A stretch of DNA of 64,000 bases from Phaeospirillum sp. (GTDB lineage: Bacteria > Pseudomonadota > Alphaproteobacteria > Rhodospirillales > Magnetospirillaceae), in assembly GCA_030651575.1 (NCBI GenBank), contig JAUSFB010000027.1, positions 124,001-188,000 of the forward strand. Direction: 5' to 3'. Position 1 is the first letter of the stretch. The number at the start of each line of letters is the position of its first letter. The notes beneath the pieces are model-generated. The model searched no databases. It was not told the DNA's origin and saw nothing but the letters and a program-made list of their open reading frames with translations. Made by a program: the position numbers and the translations under genes. Positions 29,639 through 38,922 of the stretch are shown piece by piece.

Positions 29639-30040
29639 ATGTACGAAAATCTCGGCATTTTCAGGATGACCAAGGCCCAGATGGACTGGGTCGCACAGCG
29701 CCAGGAGGTGTTGGCGGGCAATATCGCCAACGCCAATACGCCCAATTACCTGCCCAAGGACCTGAAGCCGCTCAGCTTCAAGGAGGTCCTGTCCGGCAGC
29801 GCCGCCCAGCCCGTGACCGCCGCCACCACCAACGCCAAGCATGTGGTGCCGGAGATGGGACCTGATCTCTTCAAGTCGGTGACACAGCGCAAGACCTATG
29901 AATCGACTCCCAATGGAAATGCCGTCATCCTGGAAGAGCAGATGGCCAAGATGGGAGAAGCCGGCAACAAGTTCAACACCTCGGCGGCCTTGTTCCAGAA
30001 GTATCAGAAGATGATCCGGACCGCCCTGGGCAACCGTTAG
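29639..30040 (+). CDS. flgB: Flagellar basal-body rod protein FlgB
   Basis: 133 aa. The rod-protein N-terminal motif is QEVLAGNIANANTPNYLPKDL and the C-terminal helix ends KYQKMIRTALGNR. It is the proximal rod subunit, secreted by the flagellar type III system. The ATG follows AGAGG; the frame is open 18 codons upstream but has no better start. First gene of the plus-strand operon. Confidence 0.95.
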   Translation: MYENLGIFRMTKAQMDWVAQRQEVLAGNIANANTPNYLPKDLKPLSFKEVLSGSAAQPVTAATTNAKHVVPEMGPDLFKSVTQRKTYESTPNGNAVILEEQMAKMGEAGNKFNTSAALFQKYQKMIRTALGNR

Positions 30041-30089
30041 GCCGGGCGGAACCAAGGACCGGCGATAGAGGGGCATGAAAGAGGCGATC

Positions 30090-30500
30090 ATGGACGAACT
30101 GAGCAAAAGCACGAGTATCGCCATTGCCGGCATGAAGGCGCAGTCCCAGCGCCTGCGGATCGTGTCCGAGAATCTGGCCAATGCCGATTCCACCGCCCAG
30201 ACGCCCGAGGGAACGCCCTATCGCCGCAAGGTGGTGACCTTCAAGAACGAACTGGACCGCGCCACCGGCGTCAACTCGGTTAAGGTCGACAAGGTCCGCC
30301 CCGACACCGCCGAATTCCAACGCCGCTTCGACCCAAAGCATCCGGCCGCCGACCGCGACGGCTATATCTTGGCCCCCAACGTCAATCCGTTGATCGAACT
30401 GATGGACATGCGCGAGGCACAACGCAGCTACGAAGCCAATATGAACGTCATCACGACGTCGCGCACCATGCTGTCCCGTACGGTTGAAATGCTCCGATAA
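30090..30500 (+). CDS. flgC: Flagellar basal-body rod protein FlgC
   Basis: 136 aa. Rod motif RLRIVSENLANADST at the N-terminus and the C-terminal helix EAQRSYEANMNVITTSRTML, typical of FlgC. I chose the ATG at 30090, which has AGAGG 5 nt upstream, over the ATG at 30075, where GAGGGG is only 1-2 nt away. Confidence 0.95.
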   Translation: MDELSKSTSIAIAGMKAQSQRLRIVSENLANADSTAQTPEGTPYRRKVVTFKNELDRATGVNSVKVDKVRPDTAEFQRRFDPKHPAADRDGYILAPNVNPLIELMDMREAQRSYEANMNVITTSRTMLSRTVEMLR

Positions 30501-30538
30501 GACCGGTGCCGCACGTCTCTCGCTAGGATTTCAAGGCC

Positions 30539-30865
30539 ATGACTAACATCAGCAACGCCATCTCCGCCTACCGAACCGCCGCCAATCCCATGGCCGCGCT
30601 GGAAAAGGCCGGAGCGGGAAGCGACAGCGACAACGGTGTCAGCACCGGAACGGACTTCGCCTCGGTGCTGAAGGACGCCACCAAGATGGCCATCGGCTCC
30701 GCCAAGGGCGCCGAACAGGCGTCGCTGGCGGCTGTCGCCGGCAAGGCCGACATCAGGGACGTGGTCGCCGCCGTCGCCAATGCGGAAATTACCCTGGAAA
30801 CCGTGGTCAATGTCCGCGACAAGGTGATCAATGCCTATAACGAAATCATGCGCATGCCGATCTGA
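30539..30865 (+). CDS. fliE: Flagellar hook-basal body complex protein FliE
   Basis: 108 aa. The C-terminal half (DIRDVVAAVANAEITLETVVNVRDKVINAYNEIMRMPI) is the FliE signature; the N-terminal half is a flexible Ser/Gly/Asp region. FliE joins the MS ring to the rod. It lies 38 nt after flgC. Confidence 0.95.
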   Translation: MTNISNAISAYRTAANPMAALEKAGAGSDSDNGVSTGTDFASVLKDATKMAIGSAKGAEQASLAAVAGKADIRDVVAAVANAEITLETVVNVRDKVINAYNEIMRMPI

Positions 30866-30883
30866 ACCCTGGATCGTCGGAGC

Positions 30884-31156
30884 ATGACCGAAGCGGAACT
30901 CATCGATGTCGCCCGTCAGACCATCTTGGTCATGATCAAGGTGGCGGCTCCGACTCTGCTGACCGGTCTGGCGATCGGCCTGCTGGTTGCCGTTTTCCAG
31001 ACCCTGACCCAGATTCAGGAACAGACCCTGACCTTCGTGCCAAAGATGCTGTTGGTCTTCGCATCCATGATCTTGTTCATGCCGTTCATGCTGAACACGC
31101 TGACCGATTTCTGGAGGTCGATGATGGACAAGGTCATCGCGGGTGGCGGCGGCTAG
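30884..31156 (+). CDS. fliQ: Flagellar export gate protein FliQ
   Basis: 90 aa with two membrane helices. Motifs: ARQTILVMIKVAAPTLLTGLAIGLLVAVFQTLTQIQEQTL and the second helix FVPKMLLVFASMILFMPFML. FliQ packs around FliP5R1 in the export gate. It starts 18 nt after fliE. Confidence 0.96.
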   Translation: MTEAELIDVARQTILVMIKVAAPTLLTGLAIGLLVAVFQTLTQIQEQTLTFVPKMLLVFASMILFMPFMLNTLTDFWRSMMDKVIAGGGG

Positions 31157-31159
31157 GCC

Positions 31160-31924
31160 GTGCTGACCGAGGTTCTCCAACTCGACGTTTTCCGGTTCTT
31201 CCTGGTGCTGTCGCGCCTGGGCTCGGCGATGATGCTGCTGCCGGGGATCGGCGGGCATCTGGTCAGCATGCGTATCCGTCTCTGGCTGACGGTCTGCGTT
31301 TCTTTCCTGATGCTGCCGCTGCTGGGGGTGCATTTCGCCGCCGTACCAAAGGATCTGGCCGGCATGGTGCTGATCGTCTTCGGCGAGATCGTGATCGGCC
31401 TGTTCATCGGCACGATCGTGACGTTCATCATGTCGGTCCTCAGTCTGGCCGGCTCGATGATCGGGTATCAGGTCGGCCTGACCAACGCCTTTTCGTTCGA
31501 CCCCATCGCCCAGCAGCAAAGCCAGCTGCTGACCGGATTCCTGACCAATATAGCGCTGCTGGCGATTTTCGCCACCGACCTGCACCACCTGATGTTTCAG
31601 GCCATCATCGAATCCTACGCCCTGTTTCCTCCCGGTCGGACCCTGCCATGGGGCGATTTCACCGAGACCCTGTCTCATCTGGTCACCGAGACCTTTCGGG
31701 TCGGACTTCAGTTCTCGGCGCCGCTGGTGGTCTTTGGCCTGCTGTTCTACACTGGCCTCGGCCTGCTATCGCGTCTGGTGCCGCAGTTGCAGATATTCTT
31801 CATCGCCCAGCCGGTGCAGATTCTGGTGGGGGTCTGGATGTTCATGATGGCGATGCCCATGATTATTTCGCTGTTCCTCCGCTTCTTCGAAGACGGCCTC
31901 ACCCCTTATCTGATCCCAAGGTGA
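31160..31924 (+). CDS. fliR: Flagellar export gate protein FliR
   Basis: 254 aa, GTG start 3 nt after fliQ. Six membrane helices; SRLGSAMMLLPGIGGH in the first third and LGLLSRLVPQLQIFFIAQPVQILVG in the last are typical of FliR. It completes the export gate. Confidence 0.95.
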   Translation: MLTEVLQLDVFRFFLVLSRLGSAMMLLPGIGGHLVSMRIRLWLTVCVSFLMLPLLGVHFAAVPKDLAGMVLIVFGEIVIGLFIGTIVTFIMSVLSLAGSMIGYQVGLTNAFSFDPIAQQQSQLLTGFLTNIALLAIFATDLHHLMFQAIIESYALFPPGRTLPWGDFTETLSHLVTETFRVGLQFSAPLVVFGLLFYTGLGLLSRLVPQLQIFFIAQPVQILVGVWMFMMAMPMIISLFLRFFEDGLTPYLIPR

Positions 31925-31927
31925 GCC

Positions 31928-32995
31928 ATGTCGGGAGATGACGGCGAGAAATCAGAAGAACCAACAGGCAAAAAGCTCTCCAACGCCCGCGACGAAGGCC
32001 AAGTCGCCCAATCCCAGGAAATCAAGATCTGGGCCGGATTGATGGGCGCGCTGGTGCTGATCTCCATGATGTCGCCCATGCTGGGGCGCAACGTGGTCAA
32101 GATGATGATGCCCTATATCGAGCATCCCCACACCATCGACATGAACCGCGAGGCCCTGGGCCATGTCTTGTCCGATCAGGTGCTGTCGCTGATCTTTCTG
32201 ATGATGATCCCGCTGGTGATGATGATGGTGTTCGGCGTGGCGGCCAACCTCTCTCAGGTCGGCTTGATGTTCGTCACCAAGAACCTGTCGCTCGACCTCG
32301 CCAAGCTTAGTCCCGGCAAGGGAATCGCGCGGATCTTCTCCCAGAAGAATCTGGTCGATTTCATCAAGCACATGTTCAAGATCGGCGTCATCGGCTTTGT
32401 CATCTTCCTGGTGCTGAAGAGCAAGGTGAACGATTTCCTCGCCATGGCCGCCGTCGATATCTTCGCCATGCTGGAGTATCTGCGCAGCCAGACCATCCGC
32501 CTGATCATCATCGTCCTGCTGATGGTCACCGCCCTGGCGGCCGCCGACTGGTTCTATCAACGCTGGGCGTTCATGCAGCAGATGCGCATGACCAAGCAGG
32601 AGGTCAAGGACGAGCACAAGCAGCAGGAAGGCGACCCCATCGTCAAAGGCCGGCTGCGGCAATTGCGCTTCCAGCGCGCCCGCCAGCGCATGATGGCGGC
32701 GGTGCCCATGGCCAGCGTGGTGGTCACCAACCCGACTCACTACGCGGTCGCGCTGAAATACGATATGGAGGCCATGGGCGCACCGATCCTGGTGGCCAAG
32801 GGCGCCGATCTGGTCGCCCTTCGCATCCGCGAGCTGGCGGAGGAGAACGAGGTCCCCATCGTCGAGAACCCGCCACTGGCCCGCGCCCTGTTCGCCACCG
32901 TCGAACTGGACCAGGAAGTCCCGCCCGAGCACTACAAGGCGGTCGCCGAGGTTATCGGCTATGTCATGAAGCTAAAGGGTAAACTTGCGCACTGA
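31928..32995 (+). CDS. flhB: Flagellar export switch protein FlhB
   Basis: 355 aa. Four membrane helices in the N-terminal ~215 residues (starting EKSEEPTGKKLSNARDEGQV), then the cytoplasmic domain with the autocleavage motif NPTH in VVTNPTHYAVALKYD. It switches export from rod/hook to filament subunits. Its end overlaps the cckA start by 11 nt. Confidence 0.97.
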   Translation: MSGDDGEKSEEPTGKKLSNARDEGQVAQSQEIKIWAGLMGALVLISMMSPMLGRNVVKMMMPYIEHPHTIDMNREALGHVLSDQVLSLIFLMMIPLVMMMVFGVAANLSQVGLMFVTKNLSLDLAKLSPGKGIARIFSQKNLVDFIKHMFKIGVIGFVIFLVLKSKVNDFLAMAAVDIFAMLEYLRSQTIRLIIIVLLMVTALAAADWFYQRWAFMQQMRMTKQEVKDEHKQQEGDPIVKGRLRQLRFQRARQRMMAAVPMASVVVTNPTHYAVALKYDMEAMGAPILVAKGADLVALRIRELAEENEVPIVENPPLARALFATVELDQEVPPEHYKAVAEVIGYVMKLKGKLAH

Positions 32996-35381
32996 CCGCA
33001 CGATCACTCTTCCGATTCTGGTCCTGGCGTCCGCCCTGACGGCGGCGGCGGCGCTGTCGGCGGCGGAGGGCGGCGCCCTGATGCTGCCCGCCCTGGCCGC
33101 CATCGGGGTCGCCATGGCCGCCGGCCTCGCCATCATGCGGGCGCATCGCCGTGGACCGGGAATGGCCGATGCGCGCGCCTTGGCCGGAGCGTTGGACTCG
33201 GAAAGCCGCGCCGTCCTGGTGGTAAGCCGCTCGGGAACCGAGATGTTCCGCAGCCAGGCCGCCCGGCAACTGCTGGCCGACTGCGCCGACCCGCTGGCGG
33301 ATATGAAGACCCGCGCCGCCCATGACGACCGGATGCTAGCCGAGTTGGAACGGCTGGACGCCGCCGCCGCGGTCGGAGCGCCGCGCCGCGCCGAAGTGGC
33401 GCTGGCCACGGCCGGCGGCGGCCGCGAATGGTTCGCCCTGGAAGTAAAGCCGGCGGGAGCCGGCGGCGCCGTCGCTTGGCTGGCCGAGGATATCAGCGCC
33501 CGACGCGCCATCGAGGACACTCTGCGGCGCGAGAACGAGCTGTTGTCCGATTTCGTCGATTTCCTGCCGGTGGGCTGCTACTCGGCCGATGCCGACGGCA
33601 CGGTCCGCTACGTCAATCAAAGGTTGGCCGAGTGGTTGGGCAAGCATGGCGACGAAATCGTCGGCCACAATCTGGCCGAGGTGTTCGGAACCGTCCCCAA
33701 CCCGGAAGAGGAGCGGGCCGAACTGCGCCTGCGCGGCCGCAACGGTGACATCTTCCAGGGACTGGTCGCCCATTCGGTCTATGACGAGGGCGGCGAGATG
33801 TTCACCCGCTCGGTGGTGGTTCGCGATCTGGTGCCGGAACAGCAGTGGGAGCGCGCGCTGCGCGCCGCCGAGCGCCGCTTCCGCTGGCTGTTCGACGACG
33901 CCCCGGTGGGAATCGCCCTGGTAGACCTGGACGGCGCCATCGGTGGCTGCAATCTGGCGCTGCAAGCCATGCTGGGAATCGACCGCGACGACATGATCGG
34001 CCGCGCCGTCGCCGACATCATCGCCGACGAGGCCCGCGCCCAGGCCTCCGAGCAACTGACCAAGGTCATCGCCGGTTCGCAGCCGGGCACCCATCTGGAG
34101 GTCCGCCTGAAGGGCCGCCGCGACCTGATCGCCCAGTTATTCGTCAGCCCGTCGCACGAGGACGGCGACATTTCCGGTCTGGTCATCCACTTCATCGATG
34201 CCACCGAGCAACGCAACCTGGAAATCCAGTTCGCCCAAAGTCAGAAGATGCAGGCCATGGGCCAGTTGGCCGGCGGCGTCGCCCACGACTTCAACAATCT
34301 GCTGACCGCCATGATCGGCTTTTGCGACCTGCTGCTGCAACGCCACGGCGCCGGCGACCCCAGCTTCGCCGACATCATGCAGGTCAAGCAAAACGCCAAC
34401 CGCGCCGCCTCGCTGGTGCGCCAGTTGCTGGCCTTCTCGCGCCGCCAGGCCTTGCAGCCGCGCCTGCTCAACGTCACCGACGCCTTGGCCGACCTGTCCA
34501 ACCTGCTGCGCCGCCTGCTGGGCGAGACCATCGAGCTGCGCATGATCCACGGGCGCGCCTTGGGGCTGGTGCGGGTCGATCCTGGCCAGTTCGATCAGGT
34601 CATCATCAATCTGGCGGTCAACGCCCGCGACGCCATGCCGGGTGGCGGCGCCCTCACCATCCGCACCAACGCGGTGACGGTGGAGCAGCCGGTCCAGCGC
34701 GGCCCCGAGCTGATGCCGGCCGGCGAATACGTCCTGATCGAGGTGGCCGACACCGGCACCGGCATCGGCAAGGAGAACATCGCCCGGATCTTCGAGCCGT
34801 TCTTCTCCACCAAGGAAGTGGGAGCCGGAACCGGCCTCGGCCTGTCCACCGTCTATGGCATCGTGCGCCAGACCGACGGCTTCATCGTGGTGGAAAGCGA
34901 GCCGGGCCAAGGCGCCACCTTCTCGATCCATCTGCCGCGCATCGACGCCGAACCGGAAGGCGAGCCCAGGCGGCCGCCGCTCCAGGCCGAAGCCGCCGAC
35001 GGCGACCTGACCGGCAGCGGGACCATCTTGCTGGTGGAAGACGAGGACGCCGTGCGGCTGTTCGGCGCCCGCGCGCTGCGCAACAAGGGCTACACCGTGA
35101 TCGAGGCCCGCAACGGCGAGCAGGCGGTCGAAGTCCTCCACGGCGAGGATTCCATCGACGTCCTGATTTCGGACGTGGTGATGCCCGGCATGGACGGCGT
35201 CACCCTGGCCCGCTTCGTGCGCATGGAGCGCCCCGCCATCAAGGTCATCCTGATCTCCGGCTATTCCGAAGACGTGGCCCGCGACGGCATCGACCCGGAC
35301 GAGGGCATCCACTTCCTGCCCAAGCCGTTCTCACTCAAGCAGCTGGCCGGCGCGGTCAAGCAGGTGATGGGCGGGGGGTAA
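32985..35381 (+). CDS. cckA: Hybrid histidine kinase CckA
   Basis: 798 aa with a TTG start inside flhB. Two N-terminal membrane helices (about 8-50), PAS domains (about 185-300 and 305-420), the phosphoacceptor His434 in GGVAHDFNNLLTAMIGFCDLLL (the CckA-type H box), an HATPase_c domain (NLAVNARDAMPGGG, ADTGTGIGKENIARIFEPFFSTKEVGAGTGLGLS) and a C-terminal receiver with Asp730 in ISDVVMPGMDG. CckA feeds phosphate through ChpT to CtrA, controlling cell cycle and flagellar genes. flhB-cckA adjacency is common in Alphaproteobacteria. The operon leader carries a CtrA-type site, suggesting feedback. Confidence 0.93.
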   Translation: MRTDRTITLPILVLASALTAAAALSAAEGGALMLPALAAIGVAMAAGLAIMRAHRRGPGMADARALAGALDSESRAVLVVSRSGTEMFRSQAARQLLADCADPLADMKTRAAHDDRMLAELERLDAAAAVGAPRRAEVALATAGGGREWFALEVKPAGAGGAVAWLAEDISARRAIEDTLRRENELLSDFVDFLPVGCYSADADGTVRYVNQRLAEWLGKHGDEIVGHNLAEVFGTVPNPEEERAELRLRGRNGDIFQGLVAHSVYDEGGEMFTRSVVVRDLVPEQQWERALRAAERRFRWLFDDAPVGIALVDLDGAIGGCNLALQAMLGIDRDDMIGRAVADIIADEARAQASEQLTKVIAGSQPGTHLEVRLKGRRDLIAQLFVSPSHEDGDISGLVIHFIDATEQRNLEIQFAQSQKMQAMGQLAGGVAHDFNNLLTAMIGFCDLLLQRHGAGDPSFADIMQVKQNANRAASLVRQLLAFSRRQALQPRLLNVTDALADLSNLLRRLLGETIELRMIHGRALGLVRVDPGQFDQVIINLAVNARDAMPGGGALTIRTNAVTVEQPVQRGPELMPAGEYVLIEVADTGTGIGKENIARIFEPFFSTKEVGAGTGLGLSTVYGIVRQTDGFIVVESEPGQGATFSIHLPRIDAEPEGEPRRPPLQAEAADGDLTGSGTILLVEDEDAVRLFGARALRNKGYTVIEARNGEQAVEVLHGEDSIDVLISDVVMPGMDGVTLARFVRMERPAIKVILISGYSEDVARDGIDPDEGIHFLPKPFSLKQLAGAVKQVMGGG

Positions 35382-35434
35382 GGGCCACCCGCAAACGCAA
35401 AGAGAACAAATGCGGATATTCTGCTTGTGTTCCG

Positions 35435-35449
35435 GAACAGACGGTGTAC
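35435..35449. promoter_or_regulatory. Possible LexA-type operator upstream of recA
   Basis: GAAC-N7-GTAC, one base off the alphaproteobacterial GAAC-N7-GAAC box, 53 nt upstream of the recA ATG. It overlaps a 12-bp palindrome TGTTCCGGAACA (35428-35439). Weak evidence on its own. Confidence 0.35.
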
Positions 35450-35502
35450 GTTATTGCTCATTGCATGACCGCCCGGTTCGGGATAGATGAAGGGGAACTG
35501 CC

Positions 35503-36585
35503 ATGTCGCAGGCTGCATTGCGTCTCGTGGACAAGGACACCATGGATAGACAGAAGGCACTGGAAGCCGCCGTCAGCCAAATCGAGCGGGCGTTCGGCAA
35601 GGGCTCCATCATGAAGCTGGGCCAGAAGGACTCGGTGGTCGAGACCGAAGTGGTCTCCACCGGCTCGCTCGGCCTCGACATCGGGCTGGGCATCGGCGGC
35701 GTGCCGCGCGGCCGCATCATCGAGGTCTATGGCCCGGAAAGCTCGGGCAAGACCACGCTGGCGCTGCACATCATCGCCGAGGCGCAGAAAAAGGGCGGAA
35801 CCTGCGCCTTCGTCGACGCCGAACACGCGCTGGACCCCTCCTATGCCCGCAAGCTGGGCGTCAATCTGGGCGAGCTGCTGATCAGCCAACCCGATGCCGG
35901 CGAACAGGCGCTGGAGATCACCGACACCCTGGTGCGATCCGGCGCCATCGATGTCTTGGTGATCGACTCGGTTGCTGCCCTGGTGCCGCGCGCCGAACTG
36001 GAAGGCGAGATGGGCGACAATCACATGGGCCTGCACGCCCGTCTGATGAGCCAGGCCCTGCGCAAGCTGACCGGATCGGTGTCCAAGTCCAAGACCATCG
36101 TCATCTTCATCAACCAGATCCGCATGAAGATCGGCGTGATGTTCGGCAACCCGGAAACCACCACCGGCGGCAACGCGCTGAAGTTCTACGCCTCGGTCCG
36201 CATGGAAATCCGTCGGGTCGGCGCCATCAAGGACCGCGATGAAGTGGTGGGCAACCAGACCCGCGTCAAGGTGGTCAAGAACAAGCTGGCCCCGCCGTTC
36301 AAGGTGGTCGACTTCGACATCATGTATGGCGAGGGCATCTCCAAGATGGGCGAACTGATCGACCTTGGCGTCAAGGCCAATGTGGTGGAAAAGTCGGGAG
36401 CCTGGTTCTCCTACAATTCGACCCGCGTCGGGCAGGGCCGTGAAAACGCCAAGAACTTCCTGAAGGAACACCCCGAAATGGCCGCCGAGATCGAGGGCGC
36501 CATCCGCCAGAACGCCGGACTGATCTCCGACGCCCTGGCCGCCGGCCCCGGAGACCTTGACGGCGCCCCGGTCGAAGACGAATAA
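35503..36585 (+). CDS. recA: Recombinase RecA
   Basis: 360 aa. Walker [10 protein letters not shown], the MAW motif region ([12 protein letters not shown]), Walker [23 protein letters not shown], and loop L2 [27 protein letters not shown] are intact. The ATG follows GAAGGGGAACTGCC. RecA drives homologous recombination and LexA cleavage. The acidic C-terminal tail (GAPVEDE) is normal. A strong terminator follows 35 nt after the stop. Confidence 0.98.
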   Translation: MSQAALRLVDKDTMDRQKALEAAVSQIERAFGKGSIMKLGQKDSVVETEVVSTGSLGLDIGLGIGGVPRGRIIEVYGPESSGKTTLALHIIAEAQKKGGTCAFVDAEHALDPSYARKLGVNLGELLISQPDAGEQALEITDTLVRSGAIDVLVIDSVAALVPRAELEGEMGDNHMGLHARLMSQALRKLTGSVSKSKTIVIFINQIRMKIGVMFGNPETTTGGNALKFYASVRMEIRRVGAIKDRDEVVGNQTRVKVVKNKLAPPFKVVDFDIMYGEGISKMGELIDLGVKANVVEKSGAWFSYNSTRVGQGRENAKNFLKEHPEMAAEIEGAIRQNAGLISDALAAGPGDLDGAPVEDE

Positions 36586-36620
36586 CCGACACCGCCGGGA
36601 CCGATCCCAGCGAAAGAGAC

Positions 36621-36652
36621 ACCCCGCCATCCCCAGGATGGCGGGGTTTTTT
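36621..36652 (+). terminator. Rho-independent terminator of recA
   Basis: ACCCCGCCATCC and GGATGGCGGGGT form a near-perfect stem followed by TTTTTT. Confidence 0.93.
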
Positions 36653-36664
36653 CATGCGGTCTTG

Positions 36665-36680
36665 CGTGATGGAGATCACA
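36665..36680. promoter_or_regulatory. Crp/Fnr-superfamily-type palindrome upstream of the flagellin gene
   Basis: CGTGATGGAGATCACA fits the CRP consensus TGTGA-N6-TCACA at nine of ten positions. It is 105 nt upstream of the flagellin ATG. Whether a CRP-like protein binds here is untested. Confidence 0.45.
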
Positions 36681-36784
36681 GACATCCAGGCCGCCCGGCG
36701 TCATGATCGCAAGGCAAAAGCGGATTGAACCAGCCAGACCGGAAGCGCGATCATGACCATCCGGCGGCAAAATAGAGTGTGATC

Positions 36785-37603
36785 ATGGCACTTTCCCCGA
36801 TCGCCCTGACCTCCAGCATCCTTCCATCGCTCCAGACCAATCAGGCTCTGGCGGACCGCAATCTTCAGCGCCTGACCACCGGCCGGTCGGTCAACTCCCA
36901 GGCCGACAACGCCCAGGCCTTCACCCTGGCCCAGGGGCTGCTGGAACGGTCGGGCACTCTGTCGGCGGTCGGCGCCAGCATCGGTCAAAGCGTCGGAGCC
37001 CTTCAGGCGGCCAGCGCCGGCACCAGCGCCATCGCCGGCGTGATCAACCAAATGAAGGGCTTGGCGCAACAGGCGCTGTCCTCCTCCGATACCGTCCAGC
37101 AGGCCAATCTGCAAGGCCAGTTCAACACCCTTGCCCACCAGATCGACGCCATCGCGGCGGACTCCTCCTATAACGGCGTCAACCTGATCTCCGCCTCCCC
37201 CGGGAGCGTCGCCATCCCTGGCCTGAGCCCCGGTACCACCGCCACGGTCCCTGGAACCGCCAGTGACAGTTCGTCTCTGGGAATCGGGGCGGCGGCGGGA
37301 TGGTCGGGCGGCGCCGCCAGCATCCAGGCCTCCCTCGATACGCTGGATCAGGCGTCCCGCACCCTGCGCAATCAGGCCGCCGAACTGGGCGGCAACGCCA
37401 CCCTCCTCCAGATCAGGGCCGGTTTCGTCCAGGCCCAAGGCGCCATCGCCACCAGTGGAGCGGGCAAGCTGACCAATGCCGACGCCAATGAAGCGGCCGT
37501 CAACGCCCAGTCAGCCAACACCTATCGCCAGTTGGGCCTTGCTGCGCTACGCAACGCCGGACAGAGCCAGGAAGCCGTCCTTGGGCTGTTTACCCGACGC
37601 TAG
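36785..37603 (+). CDS. Short flagellin-like protein
   Basis: 272 aa. The ATG at 36785 gives MALSPIALTSSILPSLQTNQALADRNLQRLTTGRSVNSQADNAQ... as a D0/D1 N-terminal helix and the C-terminal D0 helix NAQSANTYRQLGLAALRNAGQSQEAVLGLF. The middle (about 140-180) is a short Gly/Ser/Thr/Pro segment (ISASPGSVAIPGLSPG) in place of larger D2/D3 domains. The N-terminus lacks the usual SLNTN start. It is probably a flagellin or flagellin paralogue; Ser/Thr-rich surface segments are the sites normally glycosylated. Gene is monocistronic. Confidence 0.85.
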   Translation: MALSPIALTSSILPSLQTNQALADRNLQRLTTGRSVNSQADNAQAFTLAQGLLERSGTLSAVGASIGQSVGALQAASAGTSAIAGVINQMKGLAQQALSSSDTVQQANLQGQFNTLAHQIDAIAADSSYNGVNLISASPGSVAIPGLSPGTTATVPGTASDSSSLGIGAAAGWSGGAASIQASLDTLDQASRTLRNQAAELGGNATLLQIRAGFVQAQGAIATSGAGKLTNADANEAAVNAQSANTYRQLGLAALRNAGQSQEAVLGLFTRR

Positions 37604-37702
37604 ATCCGCCCCCGGCCGGATAAACGGAACCTGAATCTGCGTTTCGTACTTTTCTTTCCCTCAAAACACGGGTAATCCTGCACCGTCCAACAGGGGGTGT
37701 TC

Positions 37703-37885
37703 ATGGCTCTGCCCAACGCTGTACTTGATTGTCCGCATTGCAAGGAATCAGGCAAGCACCGGATCCACTCCTACGGCGACGGAACCGCCGTCGTGTGGTG
37801 TGGGGAGTGCCATAACCCGCGCGAGCTTTTGCAGTCGCAGCTGTTCGGCAAGGTCCGCCCGGAAATCGCCGAAGCCGCCGAATAA
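37703..37885 (+). CDS. Small zinc-ribbon protein
   Basis: 60 aa from the ATG at 37703, with AGGGGG 5 nt upstream. Two CxxC pairs, CPHCK and CGECH, form a probable zinc ribbon; the C-terminus (QLFGKVRPEIAEAAE) is helical. Ribbons of this size often bind nucleic acid or act in flagellar or transcriptional regulation, but the family is not recognised. It lies between the flagellin gene and a convergent HD-GYP gene. Confidence 0.65.
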   Translation: MALPNAVLDCPHCKESGKHRIHSYGDGTAVVWCGECHNPRELLQSQLFGKVRPEIAEAAE

Positions 37886-37914
37886 CCGGCCCGCATGCGT
37901 CGCCGCGACGGTGG

Positions 37915-38922
37915 TTATAAAATTTCGGGCTGGCCATCGTCGTCCAGGACGGCCACCCCCTGCTCGGCGACCACGTCCAGACAAGCCTGAACCACCGCCG
38001 GGTCGTATCGGGTTCCGGCATGGTCCCGCAATTCAGCCAAGGCGATTTCCAGCCCCAATGCCGGCCGGTAGGGCCGGTGGGAAACGATGGCCTCGAACAC
38101 ATCGGCCACCGCCAAGATTCGCGACTCCAACAAGATCTGGCCGCCCTTGAGGCCTTGCGGATAGCCGCTACCGTCCAGCCGCTCGTGATGTTGGCGGATC
38201 ATGTCGGCCACCGGCCAGGGGAATTCGATATCGCGCATGATTTCCCACCCCATCTGGGGGTGCATTCGGATGACTTTATGAACCTCGGCCGACAGCTTGC
38301 CAGGGCGGCTGAGGAATTCGGCCGGAACATGGATCTTGCCGATATCGTGGACCAGCCCGCCGGTGCGCAGCCCCTCGATCACATCTTCGGACAGCCCCAG
38401 GCGAAGGCCGATGGCCACCGCCAACTGCGCCACCCGCCGCTGATGGCCCGTGGTGTAGGGATCGCGCATTTCCAGGGTCAGCGACAGCGAGCGCACCGTC
38501 TGCAACAACACCCGCCGCAGCCGGTCGGCGGCCTGACGACGCTCCTCCTCCATGGCCTTGCGTTCGACGGCGTACAGGACGGTGCGGCGGATCAGATGCC
38601 CGTCGCCCTGGCCCTTGACCAGATAATCCTGACAACCGTGCTGAAGAGCCATGAGGCCCATGGTCTCGTCGTCGAGCCCGGTATTGATGATGATCGGCAG
38701 CTCCGGCGCGGCCTCCCGGATCTTCCGCACACTGTCCATGCCGCACCCGTCGGGCAGGGACAGGTCCAGCAGCACCGCATCGGGGGGCGCGTCGGCGATG
38801 GCGCTGACGGCGGCGGCCAGGGTCTCGACCTTGCGACACCGAAAGCCGCCGACCTCGCCCAGCATCACTTCCACCAGACGGGCGTCCGCCGGATTATCCT
38901 CGACGATAAGAAGGTCGAGCAT
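37915..38922 (-). CDS. Response regulator with HD-GYP domain
   Basis: 335 aa from the ATG at 38920-38922, which starts the receiver domain directly (MLDLLIVEDNPADARL); the frame is open 40 codons further and a TTG at 38967 with a stronger purine-rich leader is an alternative. The receiver's phospho-Asp is in AVLLDLSLPDG. The HD-GYP domain (about 155-330) has LVHDIGKIHVP, HPQMGWEIM, MIRQHHERLDGSGYPQGL and the DVFEAIVSHRPYRP motif. HD-GYP enzymes hydrolyse cyclic di-GMP to GMP or pGpG, favouring motility. It ends 29 nt from the zinc-ribbon gene on the opposite strand. Confidence 0.9.
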   Translation of the reverse strand: MLDLLIVEDNPADARLVEVMLGEVGGFRCRKVETLAAAVSAIADAPPDAVLLDLSLPDGCGMDSVRKIREAAPELPIIINTGLDDETMGLMALQHGCQDYLVKGQGDGHLIRRTVLYAVERKAMEEERRQAADRLRRVLLQTVRSLSLTLEMRDPYTTGHQRRVAQLAVAIGLRLGLSEDVIEGLRTGGLVHDIGKIHVPAEFLSRPGKLSAEVHKVIRMHPQMGWEIMRDIEFPWPVADMIRQHHERLDGSGYPQGLKGGQILLESRILAVADVFEAIVSHRPYRPALGLEIALAELRDHAGTRYDPAVVQACLDVVAEQGVAVLDDDGQPEIL

